A DNA stretch of 30,354 bases from an uncultured Clostridia bacterium (GCA_947567585.1 CANONE010000007.1:1-30354), one strand, 5' to 3'; shown: positions 1 to 7,308, numbered from the stretch's first letter. The notes: generated by a model from the sequence alone, not told the origin. A program made the numbers and translations.

Positions 1-449
1 CCTACCGCCGCGGCCATGGGCTCTTCCATCAGGTCCACATTGTTGCTGCCGGCCTGCCGGGCCGCGTCCTCTACCGCCCGGCGCTCTACCTCCGTAACCC
101 CGGAAGGAATGCAGATGATAATCCGCGGGCGGCTTAAAGCCCCAGCCTTCAGCGCTTTCTTAATGAAGTATTTCAGCATGGCCGCCGTCACGTCAAAGTC
201 CGCGATAACCCCGTCCTTTAAAGGCCGCACAGCCACAATAGAGCCGGGGGTGCGCCCCAGCATCTCCTTGGCCTGCTTGCCCACCGCCAGTACCTCGTCG
301 GAGCGCACATCCACTGCCACCACAGAGGGCTCCCGCATGACAATGCCCTTGCCCCGCATAAACACCAGCGTGTTAGCCGTGCCCAGGTCAATACCAATAT
401 CTTTTGAAAACATAGAAAACATGGAAAGAAATCCCGAAAATCCTGCCAT
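1..449 (-). CDS. mreB: Rod shape-determining protein MreB/Mbl family, 5' part only
   Basis: Partial gene whose 3' end lies beyond the left edge of the window; about 149 N-terminal residues are visible. MreB is the bacterial actin that polymerises under the inner membrane and directs peptidoglycan synthesis in rod-shaped cells. The reading frame on the minus strand begins MAGFSGFLSMFSMFSKDIG and continues with the actin phosphate-1 motif DIGIDLGTANTLV, then a segment with PSGVTEVERRA and the diagnostic EEPMAAAVG at the edge. The start at 449 follows a purine-rich GGAGAAAGGCGG stretch. The initial hydrophobic segment fits a membrane-binding amphipathic N terminus; an alternative start about ten codons in is possible. 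MreB, Mbl and MreBH cannot be told apart from this fragment. The predicted promoter lies near 1,020-1,048, so the mRNA leader would include the tandem repeat described separately. Confidence 0.95.
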   Translation of the reverse strand, partial: MAGFSGFLSMFSMFSKDIGIDLGTANTLVFMRGKGIVMREPSVVAVDVRSDEVLAVGKQAKEMLGRTPGSIVAVRPLKDGVIADFDVTAAMLKYFIKKALKAGALSRPRIIICIPSGVTEVERRAVEDAARQAGSNNVDLMEEPMAAAV

Positions 450-480
450 ACCTATCCGCCTTTCTCCGGCCATGCCGGCT

Positions 481-530
481 CCTAAGGCCGCAGGGCTTCG
501 CCCCGCACCCCACCACCTTTTGAAAGGAGG
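481..530 (-). repeat. Family A dispersed hairpin repeat, copy 1 (in mreB leader)
   Basis: Read on the minus strand this stretch contains a TTTCAAAAGG segment followed by GGGGCGAAGCCCTG and the conserved tail CGGCCTTAGG. The same order (AT-rich hairpin, GC-rich hairpin, CGGCCTTA tail) occurs at 19,328-19,390, 27,837-27,903 and 29,914-29,979. This copy is the most diverged in its AT-rich part. It lies only about 30 bases upstream of the mreB start codon, inside its predicted leader. Confidence 0.65.
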
Positions 531-533
531 TGA

Positions 534-554
534 AGACTTCATTTCATGAAGTCT
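534..554. repeat. Perfect 9-bp hairpin
   Basis: AGACTTCAT and ATGAAGTCT form a perfect inverted repeat around a TTC loop, next to an anti-Shine-Dalgarno-like or Shine-Dalgarno-like AAGGAGGTG at 525-533. There is no T run on the minus strand that would make it a clear terminator for mreB-sense transcripts. It could be a structural element of the mreB leader. Confidence 0.5.
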
Positions 555-576
555 CAAATACTTTTATCCGAATTTA

Positions 577-617
577 TCTTGATTCCGTACCGCTGGCTGG
601 GTGGCGCAGACGCCGGC
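577..617 (+). repeat. Family C dispersed repeat, copy 1
   Basis: Contains TCTTGATTCCGTACCG, which is identical over 16 bases to the reverse complement of 14,053-14,068, and continues with a diverged CTGGCTGGGTGGCGCAG that aligns with the GCGGCTTTGTGGGCGGAG of the other copies. The 13,075-13,125 copy is a third member. Confidence 0.6.
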
Positions 618-646
618 CTACGTCCCAAGCGCCAACTAACAGTGAG

Positions 647-930
647 CCCCGGCAGCATCCAACGGACCGCGCCCGCAAAGCCAACAAGTTCCCATCCCCG
701 AGGGCGAAGCTTTGCCCGACCCCGTGAAGTGGATGCAACGTCACGTTGCCCCGGCAGCATCCAACGGACCGCGCCCGCAAAGCCAACAAGTTCCCATCCT
801 CGAGGGCGAAGCTTTGCCCGACCCCGTGAAGTGGATGCAACGTCACGTTGCCCCGGCAGCATCCAACGGACCGCGCCCGCAAAGCCAACAAGTTCCCATC
901 CTCGAGGGCGAAGCTTTGCCCGACCCCGCG
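647..930 (-). repeat. Tandem repeat, 102-bp period, about 2.8 units, in the mreB leader
   Basis: Units begin at 647, 749 and 851 with CCCCGGCAGCATCCAACGG; units 1 and 2 are nearly identical (a C/T change in the CATCCYCGAG stretch) and unit 3 diverges after about 80 bases. Each full unit holds two palindromes: GGGC-GAAGCTTT-GCCC (702-717 in unit 1) and GCAACG-TCA-CGTTGC (735-749). An outer pairing TGGATGC/GCATCCA can enclose the second. The period is a multiple of three, so frames stay open through it on both strands; I take these as chance, because no ribosome-binding site or recognisable protein is present. Gap 450-1,135 otherwise holds only the family A and C copies, a hairpin and the mreB promoter. 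Confidence 0.9.
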
Positions 931-939
931 ACATTGGGT

Positions 940-954
940 GGAGCGTCACGCTCC
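940..954. repeat. Variant hairpin closing the tandem array
   Basis: GGAGCG-TCA-CGCTCC stands where the array's GCAACG-TCA-CGTTGC hairpin would be in unit 3. The TCA loop is kept and two base pairs of the stem are exchanged with both partners changed, so pairing is preserved. Confidence 0.7.
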
Positions 955-1019
955 CGTCACGCTGCTAGTATTTCCCAATGTTGCGGGGTTATTTATAATG
1001 GAATGGGTGTACAGATTAT

Positions 1020-1048
1020 ATTATAGCGCATTTTGGGGGATTACTCAA
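1020..1048 (-). promoter_or_regulatory. Predicted sigma-A promoter for mreB
   Basis: On the minus strand TTGAGT (1048-1043) and TATAAT (1025-1020) are separated by exactly 17 bases. Transcription would begin near 1,013 and run through the tandem repeat to the mreB start at 449, giving a leader of about 560 nt. Confidence 0.7.
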
Positions 1049-1135
1049 CCTTAATGTTGGCCTCCGGGCGGGAAATCGGCATTTTTCGGAAGATATGCAG
1101 GTTTAACTTTGAGATTTCCACAAGATGTGCAGACC

Positions 1136-1573
1136 CTATGACGTGCCTGTGCTGCCAAAACCGCCTTGGCCCCGCTGGGTGCCGGAAAGGCTTTCCGCCT
1201 CTATAAAGTCCGCCGCCAGCACAGGCAGAAAAACCGCTTGGGCAATGCGCTCCCCCGGCGCCACTGTGTAGGGGGCGGGCCCCAGGTTCCGCAGGGGGAC
1301 CAACCATTCCCCCCGGTAATCGCTGTCAATCACCCCTACGCCCTGGGCCACCACCACGCCCTTTTTCGCTCCTAACCCGCTGCGGGAAAATACAAACCCG
1401 GCCACGCCCTCCGGCAGTTGGGCCGCAAAACCCAGAGGAACCATCCGCGCCTGCATGGGGGGGATCTCCATAGGCTCCGTAAGGCAAGCCTGCAGATCAT
1501 ATCCCGCGCTGCCCGCCGTCTGTTTTTGGGGAGGCTGCGCCTGGGGCGACAGCTTTTGAAACTGAATCTCCAT
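1136..1573 (-). CDS. dut: dUTP diphosphatase (dUTPase, trimeric type)
   Basis: Hydrolyses dUTP to dUMP and pyrophosphate, keeping uracil out of DNA and supplying dUMP for thymidylate. The 145-residue protein has the usual length and the conserved motifs in order: AGYDLQA (about 23-29), SRSGLG (63-68), GVGVIDSDYRGEW (78-90, with Asp83 as the expected catalytic residue), and the flexible C-terminal P-loop-like RGQGGFGSTG (134-143) that closes over the substrate in the trimer. It is the last gene of a minus-strand operon, 17 bases after the acyltransferase gene, so it is probably transcribed from the dtd promoter. No clear terminator is visible downstream. Confidence 0.96.
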   Translation of the reverse strand: MEIQFQKLSPQAQPPQKQTAGSAGYDLQACLTEPMEIPPMQARMVPLGFAAQLPEGVAGFVFSRSGLGAKKGVVVAQGVGVIDSDYRGEWLVPLRNLGPAPYTVAPGERIAQAVFLPVLAADFIEAESLSGTQRGQGGFGSTGTS

Positions 1574-1590
1574 TCTCGTCCCTCTCCGGC

Positions 1591-2487
1591 CTACAGCAGC
1601 TTTTCCCCGTCGAAAGCGAGGATCCCCAGGGCCGCTCCGGTTTTCCCGCCAGCCATCAGGTGCTTTTTAAAGGCCCGCCGCATGCTGGTGTCTTCCGGCA
1701 GCTGGTCCGCCGGCTTGTCCGCGTCCGCCCCAAATACCCTCCAGGCGTCGTCAAACCCGGCGTCTTCGGTTTCCAGAATGGTAAAATCCCCCATAAAGCT
1801 GACAATATTCGAGGAAGCGGGCAGCACGTTTTTATACTCCGGGTAGAGCAGCCAGGAATGGCAAGCGCAGATCAGGGGCCCGCCGTCCAGCTCATCCTTG
1901 AAAAAGTCATAGGCCAGCTTATAGGAGGCCAGCCGCGCCTTCTTGCTGAAGTCCTCCCCGCTGGAGGGAATGTGGATGCACCGCACTTTGTCCCCGGGAT
2001 TCAGGGCGCGGCCGCCCACCGTGCCGGCGGGGCCGTCGTAAACCCGAGTCTCATATTCCAGCCGCCCCAGCTTTACAATATCGCAGCTAAAGAAAATGTG
2101 GTACCAGAAAGCTACAAAATTTCCCCATACCCCTTTGTTGGCCTTGCACTCCAGTGCCTTATAGCGCACGTCCGTAAAGGTGGCCCAAAAAATTTCTTCG
2201 CTGATTCCCCGGTCCAGATAATCCCGGCGGGCGGTTTCAGCGGCAAAAATCAGAAACAGCGCCCAGACCGTATAGGGGCTCAGCCCCGCCGCCTGGGCCA
2301 TTTCCTCAATCAGAGGCTGGGTGGTCTGGGCGGAAAAATCATTTTCATAATAGAAAGCGATAGCCCCGGCCATGGCCTCCTCCTGCCCGGCTTTTGAAAG
2401 CTGGTCCGCCGCCTGGGTCAAAGCGTCCTTGGCTTCCTGAGGAAAGCCGGTTTTTTCCATAAAAAGCTGTAAGAAGTCTTTATTCAT
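1591..2487 (-). CDS. Acyltransferase domain-containing protein (NAT_N / GNAT_C-like)
   Basis: A 298-residue soluble protein without signal peptide. Its make-up (helical N-terminal half with WALFLIFAAETARRDYLDRGISEEIFWATF, then a mixed half with LGRLEYETRVYD, GDKVRCIHIPSSG and CHSWLLYP) matches my recollection of the two-domain N-acyltransferase-like family common in Clostridia, in which a helical N-terminal domain precedes a GNAT-like C-terminal domain. The CHSWLLYP and IPSSG segments are typical of that family. The substrate is unknown. The gene begins 15 bases after dtd and ends 17 bases before dut, so the three are likely co-transcribed, but the neighbours do not point to a shared pathway. 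Confidence 0.75.
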   Translation of the reverse strand: MNKDFLQLFMEKTGFPQEAKDALTQAADQLSKAGQEEAMAGAIAFYYENDFSAQTTQPLIEEMAQAAGLSPYTVWALFLIFAAETARRDYLDRGISEEIFWATFTDVRYKALECKANKGVWGNFVAFWYHIFFSCDIVKLGRLEYETRVYDGPAGTVGGRALNPGDKVRCIHIPSSGEDFSKKARLASYKLAYDFFKDELDGGPLICACHSWLLYPEYKNVLPASSNIVSFMGDFTILETEDAGFDDAWRVFGADADKPADQLPEDTSMRRAFKKHLMAGGKTGAALGILAFDGEKLL

Positions 2488-2502
2488 GGCAAGAAGTCTC
2501 CT

Positions 2503-2961
2503 TCATTTTTTATTCCCAAATTTTTCTGTATCCAGAATTAAAGTAACCGGGCCGTCGTTTTCCACGCTCACCTGCATATGCGCGCCGAATTCCCCGGTGG
2601 CGACGGGCACGCCCAGCTCCCGAAGGCGCTGGGCAAAAAGCTGGTAAAGCGCCTCCGCCTCGACAGGGGGCGCGGCCAGGTCGAAAGAGGGGCGGCGGCC
2701 CTTTTTACAGTCGCTGCCCAGGGTGAAATTGGAAATCAGCAGAACCTCCCCTTTTACATCGGAAAGGGAAAGGTTCATTTTCCCCTCCTTGTCGGAAAAA
2801 ACCCGCAGGCCGCAGACCTTTTCCGCCAAAGCGGCAGCTTCGGCCGGGGAGTCCCCCTTGAGGACGCCCAGAAAAACCGCCAAGCCATAAGGGATAGACC
2901 GGGTCTCGCCATGGTTGACCGTCACGGCGGCCGGACCTGTCCGCTGAACAACCGCTCGCAT
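2503..2961 (-). CDS. dtd: D-aminoacyl-tRNA deacylase
   Basis: Removes D-amino acids (and glycine from tRNA-Ala) mischarged on tRNA, acting as a cytoplasmic homodimer. The 152-residue protein starts with the family's MRAVVQR and carries KGRRPSF (about 87-93) and the NDGPVT motif (135-140) whose Gly-cisPro (137-138) gives chiral selectivity. The usual SQFTL motif reads SNFTL at 77-81, an Asn for Gln change. An excellent ribosome-binding site (AAGGAGGTGG) precedes the ATG at 2961. It is the first gene of the dtd / acyltransferase / dut operon. Confidence 0.96.
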   Translation of the reverse strand: MRAVVQRTGPAAVTVNHGETRSIPYGLAVFLGVLKGDSPAEAAALAEKVCGLRVFSDKEGKMNLSLSDVKGEVLLISNFTLGSDCKKGRRPSFDLAAPPVEAEALYQLFAQRLRELGVPVATGEFGAHMQVSVENDGPVTLILDTEKFGNKK

Positions 2962-2984
2962 GCAACCACCTCCTTCCTACGCCT

Positions 2985-3013
2985 ATCTTATCATAATCCG
3001 CGGCAAAGGTAAA
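2985..3013 (-). promoter_or_regulatory. Predicted promoter of the dtd operon
   Basis: On the minus strand TTTACC (3013-3008) and TAAGAT (2990-2985) are 17 bases apart. The start site would fall about 15-20 bases before the dtd ATG, giving a very short leader that just includes its ribosome-binding site. Confidence 0.55.
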
Positions 3014-3114
3014 GGCGTTTTTTTGCGGAGGAACAGGCGGGAAAAAATTTGCATGTTTTCGGCTCCCTGTGGGAAGCTAGGGATATAGATTTAAGAACCA
3101 AAGGGAGGCCCACC

Positions 3115-4464
3115 ATGAAAAGAGATACAAAAGTCCGGCTGGCGGCTTTTTCGGCGGCGGCGCTGGTTCTGGCGGGCGGCTGCTGGCTGGATACCCGGCT
3201 GAGCCTGCAAGCCAGCCGTCAGGAATTGGAATACGTTTACCAAAGAGCCCTGGGCGACCTGGCCGGACATGTGGCCGGGATGCGCGCCACCTTGGAAAAA
3301 GCCGCTTATGTGGGAACAGCCTCTACCCGGAGCGCGGTTTCCGCCAAGCTTTTGGAGCAGAGCAGCGGCGCCAAAGCCGCTATGGCCGCGCTGCCGTTTT
3401 CCCAGGAGAAGGCGGAGGGCATCAGCCGGTTTCTGTCCCAGGCCGGGGATTACGCCCTGGCGTTAAACCGGAAAACCTTTTCCGGCGCGGCTTTGGAGCA
3501 AAGCGACGTCGAGGGCCTTTACACCCTGGAGGAATATGCCGGAAAGCTGGCGGAGGCCCTGGCGGAAATCCAGGCCCGGCTGAAGGTGGAAAACGTCAGC
3601 CTGCTGCGAACGGAGAGCCTGCTGAACAATCTAGAGGAACCGGATGCCCTCTCTTACCTGGACGATAGCTTTGACGCCGTGGCCCAGGAGTTCGCGGGCC
3701 TTCCCACGCTGCTGTACGACGGCCCGTTTTCCGATCATATTTCCCGGCGCAAGCCCTTGGCTCTGGAGGCGGAGAACCCTGTGGATATCCAGCGGGCCCG
3801 AAAGGAAGCGGCCGGTTTTCTCGGCGTGGAGGAAGAAGAGGTGGAATCCTCCGGAGAGGGGGGAGGCCAGCTGCCGGTTTACAGCTTTACCGCCGGAGAC
3901 GCCATGGTAAACATTACCAAGCAAGGGGGGCGCGTGGCCTATTACAGGAAGGCCAGCGCGGCCGCCAGCGCCAGGCTGACCGCCCATGAGGCTGTGCAAT
4001 CGGCCAAAGAGATTCTTTCCCGGCTGGGGTACCAGAATATGAGGGAGAGCTATTATGTTGTCAACGACAATCTCTGCGCCATCAATTTTCACAGCGTGTG
4101 CCAGCAGGCGGCGGAGGAAGTCCTCTGCTACCCGGACCTTGTGAAGGTAGTCGTCGAGCTGGAACAGGGAGGCGCGGTGGAGGTGGACTGCTCCGGATAC
4201 CTGATGAACCATCGCTCCCGGAACCTTCCCGCCCCAAAATACGGCGCCCAGCAGGCGGAGGAATCCTTAAGTCCGCTGCTGAAGGCCCAGAGCGTCAGGC
4301 TGGCGGTTATACCCAGCCCGGGCCTGGACGAGCTGTTGTGCTGGGAATTCCACTGCACATCGGCCGACGGCAAGGAATTCCTCAGCTATATCAACGCCGG
4401 GACCGGCCAGGAAGAACAGCTGTATATCCTGCGAAAGGACGATCACGGCGTATTGGCCGTATAG
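3115..4464 (+). CDS. ypeB: Germination protein YpeB
   Basis: In Bacillus and Clostridia, YpeB is needed for stable deposition and control of the cortex-lytic enzyme SleB in spores. The 449-residue protein has an N-terminal membrane anchor (about residues 8-27), a long helical region, the family hallmark PTLLYDGPFSDHI near the middle, and C-terminal PepSY-type repeats (for example LTAHEAVQSAKEILSRLGY). ATG 3115 follows GGGAGG at a good distance; an upstream in-frame start would lack a ribosome-binding site and disrupt the signal-anchor. No sleB is next to it, unlike in Bacillus, so the partner must be elsewhere or replaced. A GCATG at about 3,051 with a poor -10 match further down faintly resembles a sigma-G promoter; I do not rely on it. 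Confidence 0.92.
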   Translation: MKRDTKVRLAAFSAAALVLAGGCWLDTRLSLQASRQELEYVYQRALGDLAGHVAGMRATLEKAAYVGTASTRSAVSAKLLEQSSGAKAAMAALPFSQEKAEGISRFLSQAGDYALALNRKTFSGAALEQSDVEGLYTLEEYAGKLAEALAEIQARLKVENVSLLRTESLLNNLEEPDALSYLDDSFDAVAQEFAGLPTLLYDGPFSDHISRRKPLALEAENPVDIQRARKEAAGFLGVEEEEVESSGEGGGQLPVYSFTAGDAMVNITKQGGRVAYYRKASAAASARLTAHEAVQSAKEILSRLGYQNMRESYYVVNDNLCAINFHSVCQQAAEEVLCYPDLVKVVVELEQGGAVEVDCSGYLMNHRSRNLPAPKYGAQQAEESLSPLLKAQSVRLAVIPSPGLDELLCWEFHCTSADGKEFLSYINAGTGQEEQLYILRKDDHGVLAV

Positions 4465-4478
4465 CCAAACGAAAAGAG

Positions 4479-4522
4479 GCCGAAGGCTCCCCGATCCATG
4501 ACGGATACGGCGGGCCTTCGGC
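4479..4522 (+). terminator. Probable ypeB terminator hairpin
   Basis: GCCGAAGGC (4479-4487) and GCCTTCGGC (4514-4522) form a perfect 9-bp stem, with a smaller ATCC/GGAT stem inside the loop. A run of T is missing, so its strength as an intrinsic terminator is uncertain. Confidence 0.5.
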
Positions 4523-4574
4523 TTCTCCGCTATTATCCGGTACGCAGGGCCGGGCTTCCCGCCTCATTGACCGC

Positions 4575-4603
4575 TTGCCAAACGGAAGGCTTTCCGCTAT
4601 AAT
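4575..4603 (+). promoter_or_regulatory. Predicted sigma-A promoter for the sigma/anti-sigma operon
   Basis: TTGCCA (4575-4580), a 17-base spacer, then a perfect TATAAT (4598-4603). The -10 box ends two bases before the family B repeat at 4605-4733, so the transcript would begin inside that repeat and carry most of it as its leader of about 200 nt. Confidence 0.75.
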
Positions 4604-4604
4604 A

Positions 4605-4733
4605 AGAACCTGTACCGATAGGATATTGCGCGTGTCTTTCCGGAAAGTTTTGCCGCTGGACCGCGTTGCGAAACCTTGCCGCCCACAAAATTTCCTGGAA
4701 AATCCATATACAAATCCCATCGGTATAGGTTCT
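4605..4733. repeat. Family B element: 129-bp MITE-like unit with inverted ends
   Basis: The ends AGAACCTGTACCGATAGGAT and (reverse complement of the right end) AGAACCTATACCGATGGGAT match at 18 of 20 positions. A GC-rich centre separates them and there is no room for a transposase. The outermost 36 bases of the right arm match 19,241-19,276 at 33 positions, showing that this is a dispersed element. No clear target-site duplication is seen. The gap 4,465-4,808 thus holds a terminator hairpin, a promoter and this element. Confidence 0.75.
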
Positions 4734-4808
4734 AAGTTTTAAGCGCTTACTTTTTCATCTTTTTTGAAGTCTAATAGCAAAGCGTTGTTTTGGGAAAGGG
4801 GTGAGTGC

Positions 4809-5330
4809 GTGGAGAGGCTTGTGCGCAAAGCGCAAAACGGTGATAAGGACGCTTTCCTCCGCCTGATGGACAGCTGTCAGCTTTCCATGTACCGCACCGC
4901 CAAGGCAATCCTCCACAATGAAACGGATGTGGAGGACGCCATCCAGGAAGCGGTTTACCGGGCGTTTTATAAGATACATACCATCAAGCAGCCCCGATTT
5001 TTTAAGACCTGGCTTACCCGGGTGGTGATCAACTGCTGCTATGACCAGCTCCGGCACGCCCAGGGCCTGGTTCCCCTGGAGGTCATTCCCGAGGAGGGCC
5101 GGGAGGACGACAACGACACGCCCATGGACGTTCGGGCGGCGCTGGCCTCCCTGGCGGAAAACGACCGCTTGATCCTCACCCTTTTCTATCTCAACGACTT
5201 ACCCGTGAAGGAGATAGCAAAGCTTCTTTCTATTACCGAAGGCGCCGCGAAAATGCGCCTCTCCCACGGGCGGAAAAAGTTCCGGGAAGCCTATCTTGCC
5301 GGCGAAAGGAAAGGAGGCTCTTCTGTATGA
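4809..5330 (+). CDS. RNA polymerase sigma factor, ECF-like sigma-70 family
   Basis: A 173-residue alternative sigma factor. Region 2 spans about residues 5-75 (GDKDAFLRLMD, then DVEDAIQEAVYRAFYKI and FFKTWLTRVVINCCYDQLR), and region 4, the helix-turn-helix for the -35 element, is about 112-165 (LTLFYLNDLPVKEIAKLLSI, then AAKMRLSHGRKKF). I chose the GTG at 4809, preceded by AAAGGGGTGAG; a TTG at 4764 in the same frame has no ribosome-binding site. The last four bases overlap the ATG of the DUF4179 gene, the usual arrangement for a sigma factor and its membrane-bound antagonist. It likely directs its own operon and others in response to an envelope signal; the signal cannot be read from the sequence. 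Confidence 0.92.
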   Translation: MERLVRKAQNGDKDAFLRLMDSCQLSMYRTAKAILHNETDVEDAIQEAVYRAFYKIHTIKQPRFFKTWLTRVVINCCYDQLRHAQGLVPLEVIPEEGREDDNDTPMDVRAALASLAENDRLILTLFYLNDLPVKEIAKLLSITEGAAKMRLSHGRKKFREAYLAGERKGGSSV

Positions 5331-7180
5331 TCCCGAAAATGAGGCACGCGAAAAGCAAAGACCCTAAAGATCCCGGCCTTCGGGGGAGCCGGGCGCTTCG
5401 AGAGGCGCTGGCCAGGGAATACCAGGTGGAGAAAGTGCCGGAGAGCTTTCAAAACGCCATGGAGGCCGCCTACCGGGGGCTTCCGGAGGATATGCCCAGG
5501 CCCCACCGGCCGGTGCGCGCCTTTGTCCGCAGAAGCGCGGCTGTTTTGGCGGCGCTGGTCCTGGTATTTGCGGGGCTTTGGGGGGTGAACGGCACATATC
5601 CCCAGCTTACCGAGGCGATTCCCGGCCTGGGGCAGGTGTTCCGCGCCGTCAACGGCGGTCAGGAGGTCCCGCCCGCGCCCCCGGTCCAGGAAAAGGAGAA
5701 GCCCCGGTTCCAGCCTGTGACCGTGCCCAGCCAGGACCCCGCCTTAACCGACCTGACGGTAGAGGACGCTTGGTGCGACGGAAACACCATCTATTTAAAC
5801 CTGAGCCTGGGGTTTGCCGAGTCCTTCTTTTATCAGCTTCAGGATAGCTGGGGCAAAGCGGATGGCTTCCCCGCCGGGGGCGAATTTGTCCTGCTTCCCA
5901 CATTCTGGGGGGTTTGGCTCAATGACCTGGACGCCACGCATCTGACGGAGATGCCGGTTGTGGACATGGAGGGGAAAGACAGGGTCTACTGGCAGGCACT
6001 TATCCGCCTGAGCGATATAGAGGTTGAGGGCCAGACGAAAGTGTCCCTGGAGATTCAGGAACTGGACTTTTGTGAGAAGATTCAAATGCAGGATGTATGG
6101 TGCCTTTCCCCCGGCTTCCATGTAGACCTGACAGTTTCCACAGATTCCTCCAGGAATTACGCCATTACCATTCCCGCCCAGGATAACGGGGCCACCGTAA
6201 CTAAGGTGGATTTCTCTCCCAGCAAGGTGGAGGTGGACGTGGAGATGCCCTATATTGGCTGGTGCCAGGATCTTTTCATCCATACCGACCTGGCGCCCGC
6301 CCCCTTGGGCAGTTTTGCCCAGCTAAGGACCCTGGATGGCTCTCAGGTTGTTTACCGGCTGGAGGACATGCACGCGGTTCCGGAGGCCGCGGAGGCCGAT
6401 GGGGAAAAAGACCTTTGGGACGGCGGCCTGCGGGACGGCGTGTGGAAGCGGCCTTTTGTCTTCCGCAGCAGCGGCAATCCCCGGGCTCTGCGGGGCCCCC
6501 TGGCGCTTACCCTGTATGAGACCCCGGAAGAAGACGCGGAGGGCCGTGTGCTTGACCAGATTGCCTCAAGGCGGGTAGTGGCGGAATTCACCATCAATCT
6601 GGATACGGGCCGGATCATGCCCAGCGAGCGTTACAAGGAGGAAGGAAGGGAAAAGGTTGATCCGGAAAGGGACATTGCCGGCGTCTTAGAAAAAGGCTTT
6701 ACAGGCGGCTTTAGAGTGTGCGAGGCTTCCGTCGAGGGGTATAACGGGATTATGTACATACAGCTGCTGGCTTCTTATGACAACAGCCCCAACCTTTTGC
6801 TCTTCAACGCTTACCGGGGCGGGGAGCAGATACAGTCTCTGGTGGTGGACAGAAAGAATGAATACGACAAAACGGACAGCGGAGAGTATAGTATAAACGA
6901 TCTGCGCCTGTTTCAGGAGGTGGACGCGCCTTACTGCGTTATTGAGGCAAATCTTTTCTATCCCACAGATGAGGACGGCGTCTTTGACGATTTGAGAAAC
7001 GGGCCCTGCGACCGCCTGGAGCTGGTAAACGGCGACACTGGGGAAGTGATGATCCATGACCTCTTCGCGGCCCGGGAATTCGCTTTGCGCACAGCCATCG
7101 GGGAGCCTGCCGGGGAAAGCGTCCAGAGCCGTAGCGAGGAGGAACCTTCCGGCAAAGGGGAATCGGAAGTCCGGTATTAG
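5327..7180 (+). CDS. DUF4179 domain protein, probable membrane anti-sigma factor
   Basis: A 617-residue protein with a basic cytoplasmic N terminus (about 1-66), one transmembrane segment (about 68-88) and a large extracellular part. The segment after the membrane helix, NGTYPQLTEAIPGLGQVFRAVN (about 88-109), is the family's typical NP.YA..IP.lG.iF pattern. By analogy with characterised sigma/DUF4179 pairs, the N terminus would hold the cognate sigma factor of 4809-5330 until an outside signal releases it. The ATG at 5327 overlaps the sigma gene by ATGA and has GGAGG nine bases upstream. The extracellular part, with several beta-rich repeats, is much larger than in minimal anti-sigma factors and may sense a ligand; that is inference. 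Confidence 0.8.
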   Translation: MIPKMRHAKSKDPKDPGLRGSRALREALAREYQVEKVPESFQNAMEAAYRGLPEDMPRPHRPVRAFVRRSAAVLAALVLVFAGLWGVNGTYPQLTEAIPGLGQVFRAVNGGQEVPPAPPVQEKEKPRFQPVTVPSQDPALTDLTVEDAWCDGNTIYLNLSLGFAESFFYQLQDSWGKADGFPAGGEFVLLPTFWGVWLNDLDATHLTEMPVVDMEGKDRVYWQALIRLSDIEVEGQTKVSLEIQELDFCEKIQMQDVWCLSPGFHVDLTVSTDSSRNYAITIPAQDNGATVTKVDFSPSKVEVDVEMPYIGWCQDLFIHTDLAPAPLGSFAQLRTLDGSQVVYRLEDMHAVPEAAEADGEKDLWDGGLRDGVWKRPFVFRSSGNPRALRGPLALTLYETPEEDAEGRVLDQIASRRVVAEFTINLDTGRIMPSERYKEEGREKVDPERDIAGVLEKGFTGGFRVCEASVEGYNGIMYIQLLASYDNSPNLLLFNAYRGGEQIQSLVVDRKNEYDKTDSGEYSINDLRLFQEVDAPYCVIEANLFYPTDEDGVFDDLRNGPCDRLELVNGDTGEVMIHDLFAAREFALRTAIGEPAGESVQSRSEEEPSGKGESEVRY

Positions 7181-7207
7181 GGCTTTTCATCCGCTGTCAA
7201 TCTTCCC

Positions 7208-7236
7208 TTGCAACCCGTCTGGAATTTTGCTATAAT
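7208..7236 (+). promoter_or_regulatory. Predicted sigma-A promoter for the epimerase operon
   Basis: TTGCAA (7208-7213), a 17-base spacer and a perfect TATAAT (7231-7236), about 70 bases before the start codon at 7309. Confidence 0.75.
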
Positions 7237-7308
7237 AGATGAAAGCTTGTCCTTCAATACAAGCCGTGTTTTTTGATTGACGGATAAAATTTGGAAGGAG
7301 CGCGATGT

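Noticed and set aside
647..930. CRISPR array
   Set aside because: The repeats are directly adjacent with a 102-base period and no unique spacers.
546..968. Repeat-containing proteins encoded by open frames on both strands across the tandem array
   Set aside because: Frames are open because the period is a multiple of three and GC-rich; several frames on both strands are open at once, with no ribosome-binding site and no family likeness.
4605..4733. Riboswitch in the sigma factor leader
   Set aside because: The inverted ends and the second copy after rnfB show a dispersed repeat, and I recognise no riboswitch consensus.
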